This document shows positions 8,363 through 15,455 of a stretch of DNA of 22,405 nt, piece after piece. The notes beneath the pieces are model-generated. The model had not been told where the DNA came from. It was given only the letters and a program-made list of their open reading frames with translations, and made no database searches. Positions within the stretch are counted from its first letter, which is position 1. Each line of letters starts with the position of its first letter. Both the position numbers and the translations under genes were made by a program. Origin of the DNA: Rikenellaceae bacterium (GTDB lineage: Bacteria > Bacteroidota > Bacteroidia > Bacteroidales > UBA932). Where the stretch lies: positions 1 to 22,405 of the forward strand of contig CAAGIG010000078.1 of NCBI GenBank assembly GCA_900769885.1, in the 5' to 3' direction.

Positions 8363-9581
8363 CTGCAGAGTACCCGGCCAATGCTCCGGTGGAGAATGCT
8401 ATCTGCAAGTTGTAACCACCTGTATCTCCATCCAAATCCAATACTTCCCCGGCAAAATATAGTCCGGGGATTTTTTTTGATTCTAAAGTCTTGCGGGAAA
8501 CCTCACTCAGGTCAACCCCTCCGGCAGTTACAACACAACGTTCATATCCTACATATCCCTTGATTGCAAATTTCCAGTTTTTCAATTTGACAGGCAAATT
8601 GGAAATTGACAAATCGGGATTCATACGTACAAACAAATCTATTGCCTGACGTGGAATAAATTCAGTAAGGTACTTCTTAATATCGATATGTTTTTTGCCA
8701 AGTGTTTCTCTGGTAACTCTATCTTTAAGTTGGACAGAAGTCATACCCGGTTTAAGATCGATAACAACTTCGACCTTGCTCCCCTTTACCAGGGCTTTTA
8801 CAGCCTTACGACTTACCCTGAAGCCCAAAGCTCCCTCAATTCCTCCATTGGTAAATGTCAATTCACCTTGCTCACTCTGAACATTGTTTCCTTCGACAAA
8901 AAGATTCAAGGCAACATTTTTCAATGTCAATCCTACAAGAGAAAAATCGTAAATATATGGTTTCAAAGCAGTGAGACTCGGAGTAGTCTCCACCACATTG
9001 TGTTTTAGCAATTTGGCTATTCTGTAACCATCTCCGGTAGAACCTGTTGCAGGATAAGACAATCCTCCGGTACACATTATAACTTTATTGCTAATATAGT
9101 ATTCACACTTTAGAAGTCCCTCATCGTTCATAACACTGACCATAAAAAGTCCATCGGGACGTGTCTCAACGTTAACTACTTCAGAATTTGTGATAATATC
9201 GATATTGGGACATTCTTTTAGTTTATTCACCAAAGTATCTCTGACGTCAGAACTCTTTTCAGATGCCGGAAAAATTCGCTCGCCACGTTGTTCCACAACC
9301 TCTAATCCGGCAGAAGTAAGAAACTCCACAAGGGTCTGATTTGAAAAATGATAGAAAGAATTTTTATAAAAACCAGAATCAGGATGAATATGTAATTTGA
9401 AATCCTCCCACTTTCGGCTGTTGGTTATATTACACCTTCCCTTCCCTGTCAGTAAAATCTTCCTGCCACACGAATCCTTCTTTTCGAACAGAGCCACACT
9501 CTTTCCTCCTTGAGCAGCAAAATATGCCGCCATCATCCCTGCAGGGCCACCCCCCACTACTATTATTTCATACTTATTCAT
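8349..9581 (-). CDS. FAD-dependent oxidoreductase of the HI0933/YhiN (BaiN-like) family
   Basis: A 410-residue flavoprotein. The N-terminus MNKYEIIVVGGGPAGMMAAY contains the Rossmann FAD-binding motif GGGPAG (residues 10-15), followed by the family signature KILLTGKGRCNITN. The C-terminus carries the second FAD-contact motif GLYFAGEVLDLDGDTGGYNL and ends in IAFSTGALAGYSAA. This family includes BaiN, implicated in bile-acid delta-4,6 reduction in some Clostridia, but it is widespread and the substrate here is unknown; I therefore give no symbol. The gene converges on the FAH-like gene with a 14-base overlap and is divergent from the tRNA. The upstream gap of about 40 bases contains TATCGTTTG on the minus strand, which resembles the promoter -7 box with one extra spacer base, so promoter assignment is uncertain. 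Confidence 0.9.
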   Translation of the reverse strand: MNKYEIIVVGGGPAGMMAAYFAAQGGKSVALFEKKDSCGRKILLTGKGRCNITNSRKWEDFKLHIHPDSGFYKNSFYHFSNQTLVEFLTSAGLEVVEQRGERIFPASEKSSDVRDTLVNKLKECPNIDIITNSEVVNVETRPDGLFMVSVMNDEGLLKCEYYISNKVIMCTGGLSYPATGSTGDGYRIAKLLKHNVVETTPSLTALKPYIYDFSLVGLTLKNVALNLFVEGNNVQSEQGELTFTNGGIEGALGFRVSRKAVKALVKGSKVEVVIDLKPGMTSVQLKDRVTRETLGKKHIDIKKYLTEFIPRQAIDLFVRMNPDLSISNLPVKLKNWKFAIKGYVGYERCVVTAGGVDLSEVSRKTLESKKIPGLYFAGEVLDLDGDTGGYNLQIAFSTGALAGYSAAKAM

Positions 9582-9601
9582 TCTTCAAACGATATTTTTT
9601 C

Positions 9602-9609
9602 TATCTTTG
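9602..9609 (+). promoter_or_regulatory. -7 promoter element for tRNA-Thr
   Basis: TATCTTTG fits TAnnTTTG exactly and lies 13 bases before the mature tRNA 5' end at 9623. No clear TTTG -33 box is present. The position fits a short 5' leader. Confidence 0.55.
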
Positions 9610-9622
9610 TTCAATATTTAAA

Positions 9623-9695
9623 GCCTCTTTAGCTCAGCTGGTAGAGCAGCTCATTCGTAATGAGCAGGTCGCAGGTTCGAATCCCGTAAGAGGCT
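9623..9695 (+). tRNA. tRNA-Thr (anticodon CGU)
   Basis: A 73-base cloverleaf that reads ACG codons. The acceptor stem GCCTCTT pairs with AAGAGGC (9688-9694) with T as base 73, and CCA is not encoded. The D stem is GCTC/GAGC. The anticodon stem is GCTCA/TGAGC around the loop TTCGTAA, with anticodon CGT at 9656-9658. The variable loop is AGGTC. The T arm is GCAGG-TTCGAAT-CCCGT, which leaves an A-C mismatch in the middle of the stem (positions 51:63) and a G-T wobble at 49:65. The 3' end lies 13 bases from the stop of the convergent aldo/keto reductase gene, with no terminator between them. Confidence 0.97.
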
Positions 9696-9708
9696 CTACA
9701 ACAAGCAC

Positions 9709-11094
9709 TTATAAACCTCTCTTAAGAGACTCCACATATTGGTGGATTTTCTCCATTTCACGAGGAATTCTAATCCTCTGAGGACAAGCACTTACACATT
9801 CCCCACATTTGATACAGTGATCGGCCTGACGCAATTTGGGAACACTTCTGTCGTAACCAACCAAAAATGCCCTGCGTGCCTTCTTATAATTGTCATCTGA
9901 CTTATCTGCAATGATATCCCCCTCGTTCACACATTTGTTATAATGCAAGAAAATTCCTGGAATATCCAAACCGTAAGGACAAGGCATACAATATTTGCAA
10001 TCTACACAAGGGATAGTGGGATGCTTTGAAAGAACATCAGAAATCTGATCCAAATATGCAAAATCATCCTCAGTCAATTGTTCCAAAGGAGAGAATGTCC
10101 TCAAATTATCCTGCAAATGCTCCATATAGGTCATACCACTCAATGCACATAGAACTCCTGGGTACGAACCCACAAAACGGAATGCCCACGAAGCAATACT
10201 TCTTCCGGGAGCCCTCTCCACAAAATGCTCTGCAACGTGCTGAGGCACATTAGCCAGACGGCCACCCAACAAAGGCTCCATAATAACCACAGGAATTCCC
10301 CTTTTCTCCAACTCCGAATAAAGATATTCTGCATTTGTATTCGAAGGATTGATAGTCTTGGCGTGTTTCCAATCGAGATAATTCATCTGAATCTGAACAA
10401 AATCCCATTTCACTTTATCGTGTATCGACAACAAATAATCGAAGACAGCCACATCTCCGTGATATGAGAAACCGAGATTACGAATTTTACCTTTTTCTCT
10501 CTCTTTCAACAAAAAGTCCAAAACACCATTGTCGAAAAATCTCTTATTCAGGGTCTCCATTCCATTTCCACCTCCTACAGAGTGAAGCAGATAATAGTCA
10601 ATATATTCAGTTTGAAGTGCCTCAAACGAACGATTATACATTTTCAACGCCCCCTCAAAAGTATAATCACGGACATTAGAGAGCTTTGTTGCAATAAAAT
10701 ATTTATCACGAGGATGTCTCTTTAAAGCAATACCTGTAGCAGTCTCTGACCAACCCTGACAATAGACAGGGGCTGTATCAAAATAATTTACCCCGTGTTC
10801 AAAAGCATAATCTATCAGCTTATTGACTTGCTCCTGATCGACCACACTCTTTCCGGGCTCAGGATTCTCCAGCAATGGCCAACGCATACAGCCATATCCC
10901 AAAATAGAGACATTATCCCCTGTCGAAGGGTTATGGCGATAAGTCATTTCGCCCAATGCTTCTTCTGAAAACGGATCAACAGATGTACTGAATTTTTCAC
11001 CTTTTTTAGCACAAGAAGGGAGAAGTGCTGCTGCAGAGCCAACCCCTAAAAGTTTCAAAAAGTCTCTACGACCTAACTCATTGATATTCTTCAT
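9709..11094 (-). CDS. Tat-exported lipoprotein aldo/keto reductase with C-terminal 4Fe-4S ferredoxin domain
   Basis: A 461-residue protein with three parts. (1) A Tat signal with lipobox: GRRDFLKLLG, a hydrophobic run, then LLPSC, so Cys28 should be lipidated. (2) An aldo/keto reductase barrel with the complete catalytic tetrad Asp106, Tyr111, Lys137 and His171 (NYFDTAPVY, IATKL, YLLHS). (3) A ferredoxin-like end with CVDCKYCMPCP (363-373) and CIKCGECVSACP (427-438), enough for two clusters. Ferredoxin-tailed aldo/keto reductases are a known family, usually thought to use cluster-delivered electrons. A Tat signal implies folding with cofactor before export, where soluble NAD(P)H is not available. 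The gene starts 15 bases after the membrane ferredoxin gene and is the last gene of the five-gene run, so that neighbour is a plausible electron donor. Substrate unknown. Confidence 0.88.
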   Translation of the reverse strand: MKNINELGRRDFLKLLGVGSAAALLPSCAKKGEKFSTSVDPFSEEALGEMTYRHNPSTGDNVSILGYGCMRWPLLENPEPGKSVVDQEQVNKLIDYAFEHGVNYFDTAPVYCQGWSETATGIALKRHPRDKYFIATKLSNVRDYTFEGALKMYNRSFEALQTEYIDYYLLHSVGGGNGMETLNKRFFDNGVLDFLLKEREKGKIRNLGFSYHGDVAVFDYLLSIHDKVKWDFVQIQMNYLDWKHAKTINPSNTNAEYLYSELEKRGIPVVIMEPLLGGRLANVPQHVAEHFVERAPGRSIASWAFRFVGSYPGVLCALSGMTYMEHLQDNLRTFSPLEQLTEDDFAYLDQISDVLSKHPTIPCVDCKYCMPCPYGLDIPGIFLHYNKCVNEGDIIADKSDDNYKKARRAFLVGYDRSVPKLRQADHCIKCGECVSACPQRIRIPREMEKIHQYVESLKRGL

Positions 11095-11109
11095 AATTCT
11101 CCCTTTTAA

Positions 11110-12606
11110 TTATTTAACGAACTGTCTGTCATTTCCCTCAACATAAATTGCCGGATAAGGACGCGAGGGACAATAATATTCACAAGCGCCACAACCGATA
11201 CACTTTTCGGTATCGACAGATGGAACCTTAATACCCTCTTGAGCACCTTCCAATTGAACCATTGTAATTGCCCCCACAGGACATCTTCTGGCACAAAGCC
11301 CACAACTAACCCCTTGCGAAGCTGGCAAACAATTCTTTTGTACCCAAACAGCGTGACCGATATGTGTTGAAACCTTATCTTCCACAGCCAAAGGTTTTAT
11401 CGCTCCGTTTGGACAAACCTGCGAACATTTATTACACTCAGGACGGCAAAAACCTTTCTCATACGAAGATTCTGGTTGCATAAATCTCTCCAAAGAATCA
11501 GAAGGTCTCAATACATTATTTGGACAAGCAGAAACACACAATTGACAAGCAGTACAATGAGCAGAAAGATGCTCGAGACTCACAGCTCCCGGAGGAACAA
11601 TCGGTTTATTGCGTTGAGGAATCTGCTTATCTTCCAATGGAGCCAAACCTCCATCCACTTTGTGTTGTCCTTTAGCGGCCACTGATGCAGCAACCACCCC
11701 TGTCACAGCAAGAAAACCTCTCCTTGAAATATTTTCAGGATTTCCACTCTGAGATGAATTGTCCTTTTGCTCATCCTTCTTTCCATAAGCAAACTTATAC
11801 TCCAATGCACCGAATTTACAAGTAGACAAGCAATCAAAACATACGACACATCTCGAATAATCTATCTTGCCCGATTCAATATCAATACAGGAAGATTTGC
11901 ATTTTTTTGCACATTGTTTACAAGAAGTACATTTGCTTTTATCGAGAACAGGACGGAAAAGGGCAATTTTTGAAATCAATCCAAGCAATGTTCCAACAGG
12001 ACAAACCGAATTGCAATAAATTCTACCTTTTTTCCACGCCAACACAAAAATCAAAACAAGAGAAACGGATGCTACAACCAATGTGGAAATCCCTTTCAAC
12101 AATACCTCTTTATGGTAGAAAGCATAACTGTCAGCTCTCTCCGCAAGATATGCAAAAGCATTATTTATCCATTGATACACAGGAGAAAACAAAGAATTCG
12201 CAATCCTGCCAAATGAACTGTAAGGCTCAATCAGAGTATATACCGCAGGAATACCCGCAATCAAAGTTGCAACAAAAACAATCAGCAATAAATACCTCAA
12301 CCACTTCAACTCTTTTGAATAACCGAAACGGGCATTAAATCCTTTCCTTTTAGAACTTATCCACGAAATCAAATCCTGAAAAATTCCAAGAGGGCATACT
12401 ACAGAGCAATAGACCCTGCCGAAGACAAATGTGAGCAACACCAATGCTGCCACAACAATAAGATTCACTGCCAATACTGCCGGAACAAATTGAATTTTTG
12501 CAATCCAGCCGAAATAACCGGCAAAAAAGCCTGTAAAATCCAAAAACAGCATCAGACACAATACAAATAGCACTGACGCCAGAACAACTCTGATTTTCTT
12601 TAACAT
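11110..12606 (-). CDS. NapH/NapG-like membrane polyferredoxin fusion with an internal Tat motif
   Basis: A 498-residue iron-sulfur membrane protein. Four probable membrane helices lie at ~5-33, 41-62, 103-123 and 172-191. The first half resembles NapH/RdxA-type proteins: two CxxxCP motifs after helices (YCSVVCPLG ~66-73, YCNSVCPVG ~197-205), then CTSCKQCAKKC and CVVCFDCLSTC (226-263). In the middle, SRRGFLAVTGVVAAS (294-308) is a twin-arginine motif plus hydrophobic stretch. The C-terminal third is NapG-like, with four cysteine groups: CTACQLCVSACP (351), CNKCSQVCP (391), CGLCARRCP (435) and CIGCGACEYYCP (469). The likely layout is quinol oxidation in the membrane, cytoplasmic clusters, and a Tat-translocated ferredoxin domain outside. 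It is 8 bases from wlbB and 15 from the reductase. The exact topology and quinone link are inference. Confidence 0.86.
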   Translation of the reverse strand: MLKKIRVVLASVLFVLCLMLFLDFTGFFAGYFGWIAKIQFVPAVLAVNLIVVAALVLLTFVFGRVYCSVVCPLGIFQDLISWISSKRKGFNARFGYSKELKWLRYLLLIVFVATLIAGIPAVYTLIEPYSSFGRIANSLFSPVYQWINNAFAYLAERADSYAFYHKEVLLKGISTLVVASVSLVLIFVLAWKKGRIYCNSVCPVGTLLGLISKIALFRPVLDKSKCTSCKQCAKKCKSSCIDIESGKIDYSRCVVCFDCLSTCKFGALEYKFAYGKKDEQKDNSSQSGNPENISRRGFLAVTGVVAASVAAKGQHKVDGGLAPLEDKQIPQRNKPIVPPGAVSLEHLSAHCTACQLCVSACPNNVLRPSDSLERFMQPESSYEKGFCRPECNKCSQVCPNGAIKPLAVEDKVSTHIGHAVWVQKNCLPASQGVSCGLCARRCPVGAITMVQLEGAQEGIKVPSVDTEKCIGCGACEYYCPSRPYPAIYVEGNDRQFVK

Positions 12607-12614
12607 CTTTCTCT

Positions 12615-13205
12615 TTATTTATTGTTAACTCTTATCACTTTTCCGTTTTCCAAATGGTAACATTGTCCACTCTCAGGGCACACTGCATTACCGTCAGCAT
12701 CAAACTCCAGTTTGTGTCCATACTCACTCATCCACCCCATCTGCACTGCAGGATTACCCACAAGCAAAGCATACGGAGGGACATCCTTTGTAACCACAGC
12801 TCCTGCCCCAATAAAAGCATATTCCCCAATATCGTGACCACAAACTATTGTAGCATTTGCCCCAATTGTAGCCCCTTTACCAACCTTTGTCTTAAGATAT
12901 TGACCCCTGCGATTAACTGCACTGCGAGGATTTATCACATTGGTAAAAACACAGGAGGGGCCCAAAAAGACATCGTCTTCGCACACCACCCCTGTATAAA
13001 CAGATACATTATTCTGAATTTTGACATTATTTCCCAAAACCACTTCGGGAGAAATGACCACATTCTGACCGATATTGCAACTTTTACCAATCACTGCACC
13101 TGTCATAATATGTGAGAAATGCCAAATTTTGGTCCCCTCACCAATTACAGCTCCTTGATCGATACAAGCGGTCTGATGCACAAAATAATCAAGCTCCTTT
13201 TCCAT
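12615..13205 (-). CDS. wlbB: UDP-2-acetamido-3-amino-2,3-dideoxy-glucuronate N-acetyltransferase (WlbB/WbpD-like)
   Basis: A 196-residue left-handed beta-helix acyltransferase that should transfer acetyl from acetyl-CoA to the 3-amino group of the nucleotide sugar, in the cytoplasm. Hexapeptide repeats run through most of the protein (GAVIGEGTKIWHFSHI, GAVIGKSCNIGQNV, VVLGNNVKIQNNV, DDVFLGPSCVF, GKGATIGANATI). The segments IWHFSHI and NVINPRSAVNRRGQY are typical of WlbB/WbpD. The C-terminal tail after VGNPAVQMGWMSEYGHKL is short. The start overlaps the end of the aminotransferase gene by 17 bases, which supports coupled translation. The neighbours are the two preceding pathway enzymes, which raises confidence over a generic acetyltransferase call. 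Other 3-N-acetyltransferases such as QdtC or FdtC have the same fold, so substrate identity rests on context. Confidence 0.85.
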   Translation of the reverse strand: MEKELDYFVHQTACIDQGAVIGEGTKIWHFSHIMTGAVIGKSCNIGQNVVISPEVVLGNNVKIQNNVSVYTGVVCEDDVFLGPSCVFTNVINPRSAVNRRGQYLKTKVGKGATIGANATIVCGHDIGEYAFIGAGAVVTKDVPPYALLVGNPAVQMGWMSEYGHKLEFDADGNAVCPESGQCYHLENGKVIRVNNK

Positions 13206-14337
13206 TGTAAAATTCTATTATTGAAGCAATTATATAATCCTGAACAGTAGCGTTGAGTTCAGTATGAATTGGCAAGGAGAGCACTTGCTTTGACAAAATT
13301 GAAGAGACTGACAAAGTATCTGCAGCTTTGGCAATCCCCTTGAACGCCTGCTGGTCCTGAAGAGGAAGAGGATAATATATCATACTCGGAATTCCTTTCG
13401 ATGCCAAAAACTCTTTCAATGAATCCCGTGAGCCGTCTTTGACCTTTATGGTATATTGATGGTAAACGTGACGGGAGTTGTGAGATTGAAAAGGAATCTC
13501 AATTTGAGAGAGTCCCTGCAATCCTTTATTATAATACTCTGCCGCTTCCCTGCGGGCATCGCAGTATTGGTCCAGATAAGCAAGTTTGACATTAAGGACA
13601 GCTGCCTGAATTGAGTCCAGACGGGAATTGCAACCCACCACTGAATGGACATATTTAACCGATTGCCCGTGATTTGCAATCATTTTCAACTTCTTTGCAA
13701 GTTCCTCATTATTAGTAAAGATAGCACCACCGTCACCATAACATCCCAAATTTTTTGATGGAAAGAAAGAAGTAGTGCCAATATCTCCGATTGTACCACA
13801 TTTTGCCCGAGAACCATCACTGAAAATATAGTCGGAACCCAACGCCTGCGCATTATCCTCAATGACAAAAAGGGAGTGTTCCTTTGCAAATTCCAAAATC
13901 GGCTCCATATCTGCCGACTGGCCATAAAGATGGACAGGAATAATAGCGCGGGTCTTATCACTCAACCCCTTTTTCATCGACTCTATTGAGATATTGAAAG
14001 TCGCCGGATCGACATCTACCATTACAGGGACAAGTCCCAAAAGGGCAATCACCTCAGCAGAAGCCACATAGGTAAATGCAGGAACCAGAACTTCGTCTCC
14101 GGGTCTGAGTCCACACGCCATAAGAGCTATCTGAAGAGCATCAGTTCCGTTTGCACAAGGAATCACATATCCGACACCAAGATACTTTTTCAGGGCTTCC
14201 GAAAACTCCCCGACTACAGGACCATTAATGAATGCAGAAGAAGAAATTACCTGAGAAATTGCAAGATCTATCTCCCCCTTAATCTTCTCATACTGCCCCT
14301 TAAGATCCACCATCACTATTTTTTCGTCAATCTTCAT
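13189..14337 (-). CDS. wlbC: PLP-dependent nucleotide-sugar aminotransferase (WlbC/WbpE-like, DegT/DnrJ family)
   Basis: A 382-residue DegT/DnrJ/EryC1/StrS-family enzyme that should aminate C3 of UDP-2-acetamido-2-deoxy-3-keto-glucuronate. The PLP-binding lysine is Lys195 in SFFPSKNLG. Other expected features are CANGTDALQIALMACGL (PLP phosphate contacts), PAFTYVASAE, and the Asp-containing strand VIEDNAQALGS. Length is normal for the family. The start ATG at 14337 gives MKIDEKIVMVDLKGQY; the segment VDLKGQYEKIK is a common N-terminus for this group. It lies 15 bases after wlbA and overlaps wlbB by 17 bases, so the three are almost certainly one unit. Related sugar aminotransferases differ little in motifs, so the WlbC call depends mainly on its two partners. 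Confidence 0.87.
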   Translation of the reverse strand: MKIDEKIVMVDLKGQYEKIKGEIDLAISQVISSSAFINGPVVGEFSEALKKYLGVGYVIPCANGTDALQIALMACGLRPGDEVLVPAFTYVASAEVIALLGLVPVMVDVDPATFNISIESMKKGLSDKTRAIIPVHLYGQSADMEPILEFAKEHSLFVIEDNAQALGSDYIFSDGSRAKCGTIGDIGTTSFFPSKNLGCYGDGGAIFTNNEELAKKLKMIANHGQSVKYVHSVVGCNSRLDSIQAAVLNVKLAYLDQYCDARREAAEYYNKGLQGLSQIEIPFQSHNSRHVYHQYTIKVKDGSRDSLKEFLASKGIPSMIYYPLPLQDQQAFKGIAKAADTLSVSSILSKQVLSLPIHTELNATVQDYIIASIIEFYNGKGA

Positions 14338-14352
14338 AGAGTTAGATTTTTA

Positions 14353-15321
14353 CTACCAGCCAAAAGGGTGCTTGCTCAAAGGCAATTTTGCCAAAGGATG
14401 ATAATCCCCTTTCAATCCGATTGGAACAGAATTCCTGATCTGACTGACTATTTCAATGCAATTTCTCGCCTCCGAAATCCTGAAACCCTCTCCTGCAAGT
14501 ATTTTCTGATAACTCTTGGTATGCAATTCGGTAAACCCTTCACTGAACTCAAACTCATCCCCGTCAATCATAATCGTGCGATATGTTCTCTTTTCCCCCT
14601 GAACAGCATTTTCGGGAAGATTATCGGCATTGATACTCAAAAAATAACGGACTCTGGCCTTTTTCAAGCCAAGATATCCCGCAACCCTGTCGTGACTCAT
14701 CACATGGACAATATTTTCCTGCACCGGTCCAAAAATCCATTGCAACATATCATAAAAATGGACACCGATATTGGTAGCAACACCACCACTCTTATGAACA
14801 TCCCCTTTCCACGATGCATAATACCAGTTCCCACGCGAAGTTATATAGGTCAAATCAACATCATACACCTTATCCGCAGGCCCCTCGTCAATTCTCTTTT
14901 TGAGTGCAACAATCGAATCGTGAAGTCGCAATTGAAGAATATTGTAAGCCTTATGACCTGTCTGCTCCTCGATTTTAAGCAAAGCATCCACATTATGAGG
15001 ATTCAAAACAAGTGGTTTTTCACAAATCACATCCGCACCCATCCTTAAACCATATCTTATATGAGCATCGTGCAAATAGTTTGGAGTACAAACACTTAGC
15101 AATTCTATCTGAGATTCGGTTCCCACCAATTTGGAGCAATGGCGGTCAAAAAGTTCCTGTTCTGTAAAAAAAGCAGCATCTGGAAAATAACTGTCCATTA
15201 TTCCGACACTGTCAAATTTGTCATAGGCTGCAACAAGCCTGTTTCCTGTATCTTTAATCGCCCTGAGGTGTCTTGGAGCAATATATCCCCCAACCCCGAT
15301 CAAAGCAAAATTCTTTGACAT
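14353..15321 (-). CDS. wlbA: UDP-N-acetyl-glucosaminuronate 3-oxidase/dehydrogenase (WlbA/WbpB-like, Gfo/Idh/MocA family)
   Basis: An NAD-dependent sugar oxidoreductase of 322 residues that should oxidise C3 of UDP-GlcNAcA to the 3-keto sugar. The N-terminus MSKNFALIGVGGYIAPRHLR contains the GxGG-type Rossmann motif and is strikingly close to the recalled WlbA N-terminus (NFALIG..GYIAPRH.RAI). The conserved ICEKPL carries the family lysine, and GVATNIGVHFYDMLQW is the typical substrate-side segment. Two ATGs are possible, 15327 and 15321; I prefer 15321 because it matches WlbA proteins and leaves a more reasonable leader after the -7 box at 15345-15352. It is the first gene of the five-gene minus-strand run. 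UDP-GlcNAc 6-dehydrogenase and the 2-epimerase needed for ManNAc3NAcA are not in this window. Confidence 0.88.
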   Translation of the reverse strand: MSKNFALIGVGGYIAPRHLRAIKDTGNRLVAAYDKFDSVGIMDSYFPDAAFFTEQELFDRHCSKLVGTESQIELLSVCTPNYLHDAHIRYGLRMGADVICEKPLVLNPHNVDALLKIEEQTGHKAYNILQLRLHDSIVALKKRIDEGPADKVYDVDLTYITSRGNWYYASWKGDVHKSGGVATNIGVHFYDMLQWIFGPVQENIVHVMSHDRVAGYLGLKKARVRYFLSINADNLPENAVQGEKRTYRTIMIDGDEFEFSEGFTELHTKSYQKILAGEGFRISEARNCIEIVSQIRNSVPIGLKGDYHPLAKLPLSKHPFGW

Positions 15322-15344
15322 AAACATTGATTCTTATTAACATA

Positions 15345-15352
15345 CAAAGATA
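15345..15352 (-). promoter_or_regulatory. -7 promoter element for the wlbA-led operon
   Basis: On the minus strand the sequence is TATCTTTG, an exact TAnnTTTG match, 23 bases before the preferred wlbA start. No good TTTG box is seen at the right distance. It sits between the hydrogenase terminator and wlbA, so it most likely drives the five genes down to 9709. Confidence 0.55.
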
Positions 15353-15396
15353 AAAACAAAAGCTACAAGAACACGAAGATTGGCAAGATATTTTAT

Positions 15397-15433
15397 AAAA
15401 AAACTCCTCCCCTTTAACGAAAAAGAGGAGGAG
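15397..15433 (-). terminator. Rho-independent terminator downstream of the [FeFe] hydrogenase
   Basis: On the minus strand CTCCTCCTCTTT pairs with AAAGGGGAGGAG across a 6-base loop, giving 12 pairs with one G-U wobble, and is followed by seven T residues. It starts about 22 bases after the hydrogenase stop and should isolate the wlbA operon from it. Confidence 0.85.
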
Positions 15434-15455
15434 AAAATAAAATGTTATGAAAACA

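Noticed and set aside
9524..9781. Plus-strand open frame running through the tRNA-Thr gene
   Set aside because: It overlaps the tRNA and the ends of two well supported minus-strand genes; a clear cloverleaf explains the sequence.
9709..15321. A prophage, ICE or capsule island covering the central operon
   Set aside because: No integrase, relaxase, glycosyltransferase or flippase is present, and base composition resembles that of the flanking housekeeping genes.
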